From: an uncultured Eubacterium sp.
Lineage (GTDB): Bacteria > Bacillota > Clostridia > Lachnospirales > Lachnospiraceae
Assembly: GCA_946611445.1 (NCBI GenBank)
Contig: CAMODP010000107.1
Coordinates: 1-6,350, forward strand
DNA: 6,350 nucleotides
Reading direction: 5' to 3'
The first letter of the stretch is position 1, and each line of letters starts with the position of its first letter. Of this stretch, positions 1 to 6,350 are shown piece by piece. A program made the position numbers and the translations under genes. The notes below the pieces were generated by a model. That model saw only the letters and a list, made by a program, of their open reading frames with translations, searched no databases and was not told the origin of the DNA.

Positions 1-168
1 CTTCTTATGCCCGGAGGACTTGAGGCCCAGACGGTATTACTGACCCTGGCCGACGATTACTTCATTAAATGGCAATTCTATCTGAATAAGGCTCACATCA
101 CCCGCCTTCTCCGGCATCTTGAAAAACATTGGAAAAATGCTTGCGTGCACGTGCACGCCGTGCTATAA
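1..168 (+). CDS. 3' end of an unrecognised upstream gene (partial)
   Basis: The first frame is open from the window edge to a TAA at 166-168, giving 55 visible residues; the other two forward frames close within about 45 bases. The visible part begins LLMPGGLEAQTVLLTLADDY and continues as an amphipathic, basic stretch (KAHITRLLRHLEKHW), consistent with the helical C-terminus of a soluble protein. I do not recognise the family and no catalytic motif is visible. The last codons (VHVHAVL) are dictated by the palindrome and -10 box of the iolG promoter, so the gene's end and the promoter overlap. The place next to a catabolic operon would suit a regulator, but nothing in the residues shows this. 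It may also be a chance open frame. Confidence 0.4.
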   Translation, partial: LLMPGGLEAQTVLLTLADDYFIKWQFYLNKAHITRLLRHLEKHWKNACVHVHAVL

Positions 169-169
169 T
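141..169 (+). promoter_or_regulatory. Strong sigma-A promoter of iolG-iolH
   Basis: The -35 box is TTGCGT (141-146), the spacer is 17 bp, and the -10 box is a perfect TATAAT (164-169) preceded by TGC, which makes it an extended -10 (TGn). Transcription would start near 176, leaving a leader of about 45 bases before the iolG ATG. The -10 box overlaps the stop codon of the upstream open frame. The next gene has a good AAGGAG site at 209-214, seven bases before its ATG at 222. Confidence 0.8.
143..158. promoter_or_regulatory. Perfect 16-bp palindromic operator candidate
   Basis: GCGTGCACGTGCACGC reads identically on both strands, centred on the C-G step at 150/151. It covers most of the -35 box and the front of the spacer, so a bound protein would block RNA polymerase. 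An even palindrome with a central CG is the usual form of LacI/GalR-family operators; this is family knowledge, and no regulator gene is visible here. I see no second full copy in the window. A weaker CGTGCAAG at 190-197, downstream of the start site, could be a half-site. Confidence 0.65.
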
Positions 170-221
170 GACAGATATAGCAGATGGATCGTGCAAGTAT
201 TCTTAAAAAAGGAGAGAAGAC

Positions 222-1229
222 ATGTTAAAAGTAGGCGTTATCGGCTGCGGCGGTATGGGCAGGAGTCACATTGACAGAATTACCAACCGTACACAGGGGG
301 CAAAGGTTGTTGCTGTTTCTGATGTTTTCGAAGAGGGCGCGAAAAAAGCGGCGGAAATTGCTGGCGGTGACTGCAAGGTATACACCAGCGGAAAAGACCT
401 GATCAACGATCCGGAGGTGGAAGCCGTTTTGATCGTATCCCCCGGTTTTGCACATTGTGATGATCTGCTGGAGGCGATCCGGCTGGGCAAGAGAGTGTTC
501 TGTGAGAAGCCTCTCTGCACAACTGCTGACGACTGCAAGAAGGTCATGGACGCGGAAGTGGCTTCCGGAAGACATCTGATCCAGCTTGGCTTTATGCGCC
601 GCTATCACAAGGGATATATCCAGATCAAGGATGCCATTGCCACCGGCGAGTACGGCGAGCCTCTGATGATGCACTGCACGCACCGCAACCCGACTGTACC
701 GACCAGCTATGACACCCCGATGGCTGTCACAGACACGGTTATCCATGAGATCGACCTCTGTCACTGGATGGTCAACGACGATTATGACAGCGTCCAGGTC
801 ATCATGCCGAAGGAGACCAGCCTGACGCATGACAAGTGCAAGGATCCCCAGTTCATGATCATGCGCACGAAGAGCGGCATTGTGATTGATGTCGAGTGCT
901 TTGTCAACTGCCAGTTTGGCTATGATATCAACTGCGAAGTTGTCACGGAGAGAGCTTCCCTGAAGATGGGCACACCGATGGCCATGTCCGTGAAGAAGGA
1001 CGCGAAGCTCACGACCGAAGTGACGACAGACTGCTTCGTCCTGTTCAAGGATGCCTATGACGAGGAGATCCAGAACTGGGTTGACTGTGCGGAGAAGGAT
1101 GTGATCGAAGGCCCGAATACCTGGGACGGATATCTGGCGGCCGTCACCGCTGACGCCCTCGTAAAGGCACAGCAGACAGGTCAGATCGAGAAGGTCATTA
1201 CTGTTGACAAACCGGAATTCTACAAATAA
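222..1229 (+). CDS. iolG: Inositol 2-dehydrogenase (Gfo/Idh/MocA family)
   Basis: A 335-residue NAD-dependent oxidoreductase of usual family length, predicted to oxidise myo-inositol (or a close isomer) to 2-keto-inositol in the cytoplasm. The N-terminal Rossmann fold carries the GCGGMG nucleotide loop at residues 8-13 and an Asp at 34 ending the second strand, which favours NAD over NADP. The family EKP motif is at 95-97 with catalytic Lys96. The stretch GFMRRYHKGY (123-132) and TDTVIHEIDLCHW (170-182) are characteristic of IolG; Asp171 and His175 match the spacing of the Asp/His partners of the lysine in Bacillus IolG. The remaining C-terminal alpha/beta domain forms the substrate pocket. 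The start is set by AAGGAG at 209-214. It is first in an operon with iolH, 54 bp downstream, an adjacency also found in Bacillus iol operons. A scyllo-inositol or other polyol dehydrogenase of the same family cannot be excluded. Confidence 0.88.
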   Translation: MLKVGVIGCGGMGRSHIDRITNRTQGAKVVAVSDVFEEGAKKAAEIAGGDCKVYTSGKDLINDPEVEAVLIVSPGFAHCDDLLEAIRLGKRVFCEKPLCTTADDCKKVMDAEVASGRHLIQLGFMRRYHKGYIQIKDAIATGEYGEPLMMHCTHRNPTVPTSYDTPMAVTDTVIHEIDLCHWMVNDDYDSVQVIMPKETSLTHDKCKDPQFMIMRTKSGIVIDVECFVNCQFGYDINCEVVTERASLKMGTPMAMSVKKDAKLTTEVTTDCFVLFKDAYDEEIQNWVDCAEKDVIEGPNTWDGYLAAVTADALVKAQQTGQIEKVITVDKPEFYK

Positions 1230-1240
1230 AATTAAAGGCA

Positions 1241-1258
1241 GCAAACGTAGCAAACGTA
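1241..1258 (+). repeat. Tandem duplication of a 9-mer between iolG and iolH
   Basis: GCAAACGTA occurs twice in direct tandem, followed by a G that would begin a third copy. It lies in the 54-bp gap between the iolG stop and the iolH ATG, upstream of the iolH ribosome site (AAGGAG, 1272-1277). It most likely reflects replication slippage; no terminator or promoter is visible in this gap, so the two genes should be co-transcribed. Confidence 0.7.
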
Positions 1259-1283
1259 GTTTTCTGAATTTAAGGAGTCCGAA

Positions 1284-2201
1284 ATGAAAATAGCATTTGA
1301 TGTGGATGTGCTGGCAAAACAGTACGATATCAACACCATGGTGCACAAGGTGGCTGACTGGGGCTTTAAGTATATTGAGCAGTCTCCGCATCCGCGCATC
1401 AATCCTTTCTACAAGCATCCGCTTTTTTCCAAAGAGTGTGAGGCAGAATACAGGCAGGCTTTGAAGGAGACTGGTGTCCAGATCTCGTCCTTCATCGTCG
1501 TATACCGCTGGTCCGGCCCGACAGAGGAGCAGAGACAGCATGCGGTGGCCAACTGGAAACGGATGATCGAGATTGCCGTTGACATGGGCGTTCCGGTCAT
1601 CAATACGGAGTTTTCCGGTGATCCGAACCAGCAGGAGATCTGCAACGGCATGTTCTTCCGCTCCATGGAAGAGCTGCTGCCGATTATTGAGAGAGAAGGC
1701 CTTCGCGTTGAGCTGCAGTCTCATCCCTATGATTTCGTAGAACTGAATGACGAGGCATGCGACATTGTCAAATCCTTCCGCTCACCGAATCTCGGCTATG
1801 TGTACAGCACCTCTCACGGCTTCTTCTATGACCAGGGCAAGGGCGATGTCCGTCATATGCTGAAATATGCCGGCGATGAGCTCACCCATGTGCTCTTTGC
1901 CGACACCTGGAACCAGACCAAAGACTGCCGCTATATCCTGAATCCGCCGTGGCTCAATCAGCGCGGCAGAGCGGACGTCACGATTCACCAGCACACCGCC
2001 ATGGGCGAGGGCGAGGTGGACTTCGACGGCATCTTTGAGACGCTCCGTGAGATGGACTTCGCAAATAAGCAGCTGAAGGCGGACGCGCCAAAGGTCGGCG
2101 GAGACAACATCGCCTGCGTATCCTACTTTGGATTCCCGGAGAAAATGGATGTACAGGCTCCGGAAGCCAGAGAGCGGATCGAGAAGGAACTGCTTGGCTG
2201 A
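1284..2201 (+). CDS. iolH: IolH-type sugar phosphate isomerase/epimerase (TIM barrel)
   Basis: A 305-residue protein of the xylose-isomerase-like TIM-barrel (AP endonuclease 2) superfamily. The opening MKIAFDVDVLAK, the segment DWGFKYIEQSPHPRINPFYKH (25-45) and YRWSGP (74-79) mark it as the IolH subtype encoded beside iolG in inositol loci. Likely metal-binding acidic and histidine residues on the strand ends are Glu109 (INTEF), Glu143 with His147 (VELQSHPYDF), Asp207 (LFADTW), His235/His237 and Glu244 (GEGEVDF); these assignments are inferred from the fold. The precise reaction of IolH is not firmly established; isomerisation or epimerisation of an inosose or a downstream sugar acid is plausible. 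Start chosen from AAGGAG at 1272-1277, six bases ahead of the ATG. It shares the iolG promoter and is followed by hairpins and a terminator, so it ends the unit. It is not IolE or IolI by motif pattern, although it shares their fold. Confidence 0.8.
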   Translation: MKIAFDVDVLAKQYDINTMVHKVADWGFKYIEQSPHPRINPFYKHPLFSKECEAEYRQALKETGVQISSFIVVYRWSGPTEEQRQHAVANWKRMIEIAVDMGVPVINTEFSGDPNQQEICNGMFFRSMEELLPIIEREGLRVELQSHPYDFVELNDEACDIVKSFRSPNLGYVYSTSHGFFYDQGKGDVRHMLKYAGDELTHVLFADTWNQTKDCRYILNPPWLNQRGRADVTIHQHTAMGEGEVDFDGIFETLREMDFANKQLKADAPKVGGDNIACVSYFGFPEKMDVQAPEARERIEKELLG

Positions 2202-2216
2202 TCCGGACGGCTCTTG

Positions 2217-2253
2217 CTGCCGGGTTTTCGGCAGGAAAGGGATCAAATCCTGC
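2217..2253 (+). other. Two mutually exclusive hairpins after iolH
   Basis: CTGCCG (2217-2222) pairs with CGGCAG (2229-2234) across a GGTTTT loop. The overlapping GCAGGA (2231-2236) can instead pair perfectly with TCCTGC (2248-2253) across an 11-base loop. Bases 2231-2234 are shared, so only one of the two can form. Neither is followed by a T-run, so they are not classical terminators. They may stabilise the 3' end of the iolGH transcript or simply be remnants of the nearby repeats. Confidence 0.45.
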
Positions 2254-2317
2254 GCAGACAGGAATTGATTTCTGAGCAGACAGCAATCAGCTCTCAGGAG
2301 ACAGGGATCAGTTCTCT
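2232..2317. repeat. Four degenerate 21-22 bp direct repeats
   Basis: Units start at about 2232, 2254, 2276 and 2297. The last three begin GCAGACAG, GCAGACAG and GGAGACAG, then carry AATTGATTTCT, AATCAGCTCT and GATCAGTTCT. The third and fourth agree at 16 of 21 positions by eye. The first unit is more diverged but keeps GGGATCAAATCCT. The last unit forms the left arm and loop of the terminator hairpin. There are no identical repeats and spacers, so this is not a CRISPR array; degenerate tandem duplication is the simplest reading. Confidence 0.5.
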
Positions 2318-2329
2318 GTCTCCTCTTTT
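2296..2329 (+). terminator. Intrinsic terminator of iolG-iolH
   Basis: AGGAGACAG (2296-2304) pairs perfectly with CTGTCTCCT (2316-2324), and the stem can extend inward through G-U, G-C and A-U pairs to 12 pairs. It is followed by CTTTT (2325-2329). The T-run is short, so read-through into the importer operon is possible. It sits 95 bases past the iolH stop and just before the importer promoter. Confidence 0.65.
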
Positions 2330-2341
2330 GTATCGCACTGA

Positions 2342-2370
2342 TTGCCTTTTGCGTGTTAAAGCAGTATAAT
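2342..2370 (+). promoter_or_regulatory. Sigma-A promoter of the ABC importer operon
   Basis: TTGCCT (2342-2347), a 17-bp spacer and a perfect TATAAT (2365-2370) give a near-consensus promoter directly after the iolGH terminator. The start would fall near 2377, about 30 bases before the ATPase ATG at 2408, which has a purine-rich AAGGGAGGGAG site at 2396-2406. The spacer contains TTGCGTG (2349-2355), the same seven bases that begin the iolG operator region, but no palindrome is present, so shared control is only a possibility. Confidence 0.75.
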
Positions 2371-2407
2371 CTTTTACTATTTCTTACTGTTTCAGAAGGG
2401 AGGGAGC

Positions 2408-3901
<1,494 letters not shown>

Positions 3902-3905
3902 GCAC

Positions 3906-3912
3906 GGAGGGG
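3906..3912 (+). promoter_or_regulatory. Ribosome site fixing the permease start
   Basis: GGAGGGG lies just after the ATPase stop codon and just before the ATG at 3915. It decides between this ATG and an in-frame TTG at 3879 inside the ATPase gene. The upstream TTG would add 12 polar residues (beginning LRILRSEHGG after the initiator) that do not resemble the start of a permease. Confidence 0.75.
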
Positions 3913-3914
3913 TT

Positions 3915-4862
3915 ATGGAGAACAAAAAAAATATCAAGGCATTAATCAGCAACTATTTCATCTATGTGATCTTTCTGGTGCTCGTGATTGTTCTGGCAGC
4001 CATGAAGCCGAGCTTCATCAGCCCGAAGAACCTTGCCAATATTCTCAAGCAGGCGTCTATCAACGGTATTCTGGCGTTCGGTATGATGTTTGTCATTATT
4101 TCCGGCGGATTTGATATGTCTGTCGGATCTACGGTAGCATTTACGGGCATTCTGGCAGCCCTTCTCGGAAACGGGCAGTATCCGCTCGCGCTTGCGCTTG
4201 TGGTGGCACTGGCCGGCGGCCTGGCAGTCGGCATTATAAATGGTGTCGGAATCGCCGTGGGTGATCTGCCTCCATTCATCATGACACTGGGTACGATGAC
4301 GGCTGTCAGAGGCCTGGCGCTGCTGATATCCAACGGAAAACCGGTCACCGGCATCAGTGAGGCATACAGAGAGATCGCTGCCAGCGACCTCCTGGGAATT
4401 CCCACGCTTGCCATTTTCCTTCTGGTTGTCATTATTATCTGCTCCTTTGTGGCGACCAAGACAGTATACGGCAGACGCGTGTATGCCTGCGGCGGCAATC
4501 TGCAGGCTGCCAAAGTGGCAGGTATCAACACGACGCTGATCCGTATTTCCACTTTTGCCATCGCCGGCCTGCTGGCTGGTCTCTGCGGATTCCTGATGAC
4601 ATCCCGTATCACGATCGGACAGCCGACCGCGGCGGAAAGCTATGAGATGGATGCCATTACCGCCTGTGTCGTCGGCGGCGTGTCCATGTCCGGCGGTGTG
4701 GGAAATCCCTTCGGCGTCATCATCGGTACACTTCTGATCACTGTCATCGGCAATGGTCTGGACATTCTGGGTGTGTCTTCACACTGGCAGAAGATCGTCA
4801 AAGGCCTGATCATCGTCATTGCCGTCCTGATTGATGTAAAAGGAAAAAGCAAAAAGGACTGA
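3915..4862 (+). CDS. Sugar ABC importer permease, RbsC family
   Basis: A 315-residue integral membrane protein forming the channel of the importer, probably as a homodimer. After a short cytoplasmic lead (MENKKNIKALISNY), hydrophobic segments lie at about 15-30, 50-63, 70-84, 91-115, 119-138, 163-181, 209-228, 246-258, 264-282 and 294-308. Family landmarks include GGFDMSVGS (64-72), DLPPFIMTLGTM (117-128) and the loop YACGGNLQAAKVAGI (190-204), which contacts the ATPase and matches the GGN-AA-xGI pattern of RbsC-like permeases. The protein ends in a basic tail, KGKSKKD. The start at 3915 is supported by the GGAGG site and removes an overlap with the ATPase gene. Membership of the family is secure; substrate is not readable from the sequence and is inferred to be an inositol from the neighbours. 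Confidence 0.88.
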   Translation: MENKKNIKALISNYFIYVIFLVLVIVLAAMKPSFISPKNLANILKQASINGILAFGMMFVIISGGFDMSVGSTVAFTGILAALLGNGQYPLALALVVALAGGLAVGIINGVGIAVGDLPPFIMTLGTMTAVRGLALLISNGKPVTGISEAYREIAASDLLGIPTLAIFLLVVIIICSFVATKTVYGRRVYACGGNLQAAKVAGINTTLIRISTFAIAGLLAGLCGFLMTSRITIGQPTAAESYEMDAITACVVGGVSMSGGVGNPFGVIIGTLLITVIGNGLDILGVSSHWQKIVKGLIIVIAVLIDVKGKSKKD

Positions 4863-4910
4863 GTTCCCGGATGCTCTTTCTTTTGCATAGAGACCTTATT
4901 ATTTTTTACC

Positions 4911-4917
4911 AAGGAGG
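4911..4917 (+). promoter_or_regulatory. Near-perfect ribosome site of the binding-protein gene
   Basis: AAGGAGG with eight bases to the ATG at 4926 is the strongest ribosome site in the window. The 63-bp gap after the permease holds no convincing promoter or terminator. The strong site together with the biased codons of the next gene suggests that the binding protein is made in excess over the membrane components, as is usual for importers. Confidence 0.7.
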
Positions 4918-4925
4918 AAACGTGT

Positions 4926-5900
4926 ATGAAAACAAAGAAGATTCTCTCCATCGCCGTGAGCGGACTGATGGCTGCCGCCCTGCTGGCCGGCACCGCTTTC
5001 GCTGATACCGTGAAAATGGAAGACGGCGTGCTGAAGGCCGGCGAAGGCAAGGGCGAGGGCTACAAGATCGCGCTGCTGCAGGCACATCAGCTGAACGCTT
5101 TCCAGATCGGCATCACCGAAGCAGCCGAAGCTGCGGCAGAGGAACTGGGTATCGAGCTGAAAATCCTGAGCTCCGATCAGGACGCTTTCACCCAGATTTC
5201 CCAGATTGAGCAGTGCGTGGCGGAGGAGTATGATGCCATTCTGTTTGAGCCCGTAGATCCCGACGCCCTGGGCGACGCCGCCAAGGCAGCTTCTGAAGAA
5301 GGCGTTATCATGGTCAACATCGTATCTGCCTGCACCGACTGGGCTGACAACGGCATCGCCGTCCTGTCCTGCGGTGATAACGTGACGGCAGGCGAGACTG
5401 AGATGCAGGCTGTTGCCGATATGCTGGAAGGCAAGGGCAACATTGCCATCCTGACAGGCCCCTCCGGCGACTCCGGCGGACTGCAGAGACTGGAAGGCTA
5501 TGAGAACATCCTGGCGAATTATCCTGACATTGTACAGGTGGTAGAGCCGGCTGACTGCGGATGGGATACCGCCAGCGCGCAGTCTACCGTTGAGAGCTGG
5601 CTGTCCGCTTATGATCTGGACGCCATTATTGCCGAGAACGACGGCATGGCTGTCGGCGCGGGCAATGCCGCCGGCAAGGACAGCGGCATCATCATCACCG
5701 GCGTTGACGGAACCCCGGACGGTTTCGAGGCCATCAAAGACGGCAGAATGACCGGTACCGTATCCCAGAACGGCGGCGAGATGGCTGCCAACGGCCTGAA
5801 TGCGGCTGTCATCCTTCTGAACGGCGATGAGCTGGAGACCAACGAGCTGATCACCCTGAATACATGGATTGACGCCGAGAATCTGGCAGAGTTCGAATAA
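4926..5900 (+). CDS. Sugar ABC importer substrate-binding protein (PBP type 1)
   Basis: A 324-residue extracytoplasmic protein that captures the sugar for the importer. It opens with a Sec signal peptide: basic KTKK, hydrophobic core to about residue 22, and a probable signal peptidase I site after AFA at 24-26. No lipobox cysteine is present: the LLAG of a lipobox is followed by Thr23. The mature part shows the two-lobed Peripla_BP_4/RbsB fold: IALLQAHQLNAFQIG (48-62), DQDAFTQISQIEQCV (84-98), ILFEPVDPDAL (105-115), ILTGPSGDSGGLQRLEGY (175-192), IIAENDGMAVGA (234-245) and TGVDGTPDGFEAIKDG (258-273). By family analogy, Asn57, Arg188, Asn238/Asp239, Asp261 and Gln281 probably line the ligand site. 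Leu is nearly always CTG and Gly mostly GGC, a stronger bias than in the ATPase, consistent with high expression. It is third in the importer operon; inositol is the inferred ligand. Confidence 0.9.
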   Translation: MKTKKILSIAVSGLMAAALLAGTAFADTVKMEDGVLKAGEGKGEGYKIALLQAHQLNAFQIGITEAAEAAAEELGIELKILSSDQDAFTQISQIEQCVAEEYDAILFEPVDPDALGDAAKAASEEGVIMVNIVSACTDWADNGIAVLSCGDNVTAGETEMQAVADMLEGKGNIAILTGPSGDSGGLQRLEGYENILANYPDIVQVVEPADCGWDTASAQSTVESWLSAYDLDAIIAENDGMAVGAGNAAGKDSGIIITGVDGTPDGFEAIKDGRMTGTVSQNGGEMAANGLNAAVILLNGDELETNELITLNTWIDAENLAEFE

Positions 5901-5918
5901 GCTGAACAGACTGAAACC

Positions 5919-5948
5919 GGGAGCGCCGCGTAAGCGGCGCTTCTTTTC
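5919..5948 (+). terminator. Strong intrinsic terminator of the importer operon
   Basis: GCGCCGC (5923-5929) pairs with GCGGCGC (5934-5940) across a GTAA loop, which is a GNRA tetraloop. An A-T pair and further wobble/G-C pairs lengthen the stem outward. TTCTTTT follows (5941-5947). It begins 18 bases after the binding-protein stop. Confidence 0.88.
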
Positions 5949-5957
5949 GATTGTACA

Positions 5958-5990
5958 TAAAAAACAAGTCAGGAAGAAACACTTCCTGAC
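5958..5990 (-). terminator. Intrinsic terminator of the convergent isomerase gene
   Basis: GTCAGGAAG (5968-5976) and CTTCCTGAC (5982-5990) form a perfect nine-pair stem with a five-base loop. Read on the minus strand, the stem is followed by TTGTTTTTTA, a good T-tract. No T-run follows on the plus strand, so it serves the leftward gene, whose stop lies 42 bases upstream of the stem. Confidence 0.8.
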
Positions 5991-6032
5991 CCGTTCGGAA
6001 ATTATTTAAGATCTATCTGTGATCCGCTCTTC

Positions 6033-6350
6033 TCAGCAGGCTTCCATGATAGCTTTGACGGCGGAGGCTGTATCGGTCAGCGGGAACAGCTCGTATCCTA
6101 CAAAGCCCTGATATCCGCAGGCCTCCAGATGGCGGATCACCTTTTTGTAGTTGATCTCGCCGGTGCCGGGCTCGTGGCGTCCGGGCGCGTCCGCGATGTG
6201 GACATGGCCGATGCGGTCGCAGTAGGCGCTGATGGTGTCGCACAGGCATCCCTCATTCAGCTGCATGTGATAGGCATCAAAGAGGACGTTCAGGCGCGGA
6301 TTGCCGATCAGGCGGCAGATTTCGGCGCCCATCTGCGTGGTCTTCAGGAA
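6033..6350 (-). CDS. Hydroxypyruvate isomerase-family TIM-barrel protein (3' part)
   Basis: The open frame enters from the right edge and ends at a TGA at 6033-6035, showing the last 105 residues; the first in-window Met (first base 6332) is internal, because FLKTTQ precedes it in frame. Family proteins are about 260 residues, so more than half lies outside. The stretch FDAYHMQLNEG supplies an Asp/His metal pair (visible residues 25 and 28). IGHVHIADAPGRHEPGTGEI (47-66) is the hallmark of the Hyi family, and GFVGYE (82-87) holds the last metal-binding Glu. Hyi interconverts hydroxypyruvate and tartronate semialdehyde; the related OtnI isomerises 2-oxotetronate phosphate. It is transcribed toward the importer operon from an unseen promoter, so it may not belong to the same regulon. 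It shares the xylose-isomerase-like fold with IolH but is a distinct subfamily. Confidence 0.82.
   Translation of the reverse strand, partial: FLKTTQMGAEICRLIGNPRLNVLFDAYHMQLNEGCLCDTISAYCDRIGHVHIADAPGRHEPGTGEINYKKVIRHLEACGYQGFVGYELFPLTDTASAVKAIMEAC

Noticed and set aside
176..221. Riboswitch in the iolG leader
   Set aside because: The leader is only about 45 bases and shows no stable fold or known aptamer core.
225..1724. A 499-codon open frame on the minus strand across iolG and iolH
   Set aside because: It is antisense to two well-recognised genes, crosses their boundary, and its translation has no family motif and looks like a codon-bias shadow.
2232..2317. Possible CRISPR-like array
   Set aside because: The units are degenerate, directly abutting and without unique spacers, and there are no cas genes.
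4871..4888. Small hairpin ATGC/GCAT in the gap before the binding-protein gene
   Set aside because: A four-pair stem with a 10-base loop is too weak to support an attenuator or processing site.
6013..6249. A second minus-strand open frame overlapping the isomerase gene
   Set aside because: It is rich in Arg, Pro and His with no motif, while the overlapping frame carries the clear Hyi-family signature.

Overview
The window looks like part of a bacterial chromosome from an anaerobic, low-to-mid GC Firmicute, most likely a Clostridia/Lachnospiraceae-type gut organism. This rests on strong AGGAGG-type ribosome sites, consensus sigma-A promoters (TTGNNT, 17 bp, TATAAT), roughly balanced base composition, cysteine-rich cytoplasmic enzymes and Gram-positive-style hairpin terminators. 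The taxonomic placement is inference; there is no rRNA or other marker gene here.

Layout. (1) Positions 1-168 hold the last 55 codons of an unrecognised gene. (2) A strong extended -10 promoter, with a perfect 16-bp palindrome lying across its -35 box and spacer, drives a two-gene unit: iolG (inositol 2-dehydrogenase, Gfo/Idh/MocA family) and iolH (xylose-isomerase-like TIM barrel of the IolH type). (3) A 206-bp gap holds a run of degenerate 21-22 bp repeats, several hairpins, a terminator and a new consensus promoter. (4) A three-gene ABC importer operon of the ribose/galactose/inositol (CUT2) class follows: a double-NBD ATPase, an RbsC-like permease and a PBP1-type substrate-binding protein. 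(5) The importer operon ends in a strong GNRA-loop terminator, back to back with a terminator serving the opposite strand. (6) A convergent gene for a hydroxypyruvate-isomerase-family protein runs off the right edge.

How the genes work together. The importer most plausibly brings in myo-inositol or another inositol isomer, and IolG oxidises it to the 2-keto form (inosose). IolH, whose exact reaction is not settled, would act on the inosose or a downstream product. The other classical inositol enzymes (IolE, IolD, IolB, IolC, IolJ, IolA) are not in the window, so this is either one end of a larger locus or a reduced module. Substrate assignment of the importer rests on gene context only.

I do not see a CRISPR array, mobile element, tRNA/rRNA gene, or a clearly undescribed system. 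The items most worth a second look are the palindromic operator in the iolG promoter, the repeat/hairpin cluster in the 2202-2407 gap, and the lack of a lipobox cysteine in the substrate-binding protein.
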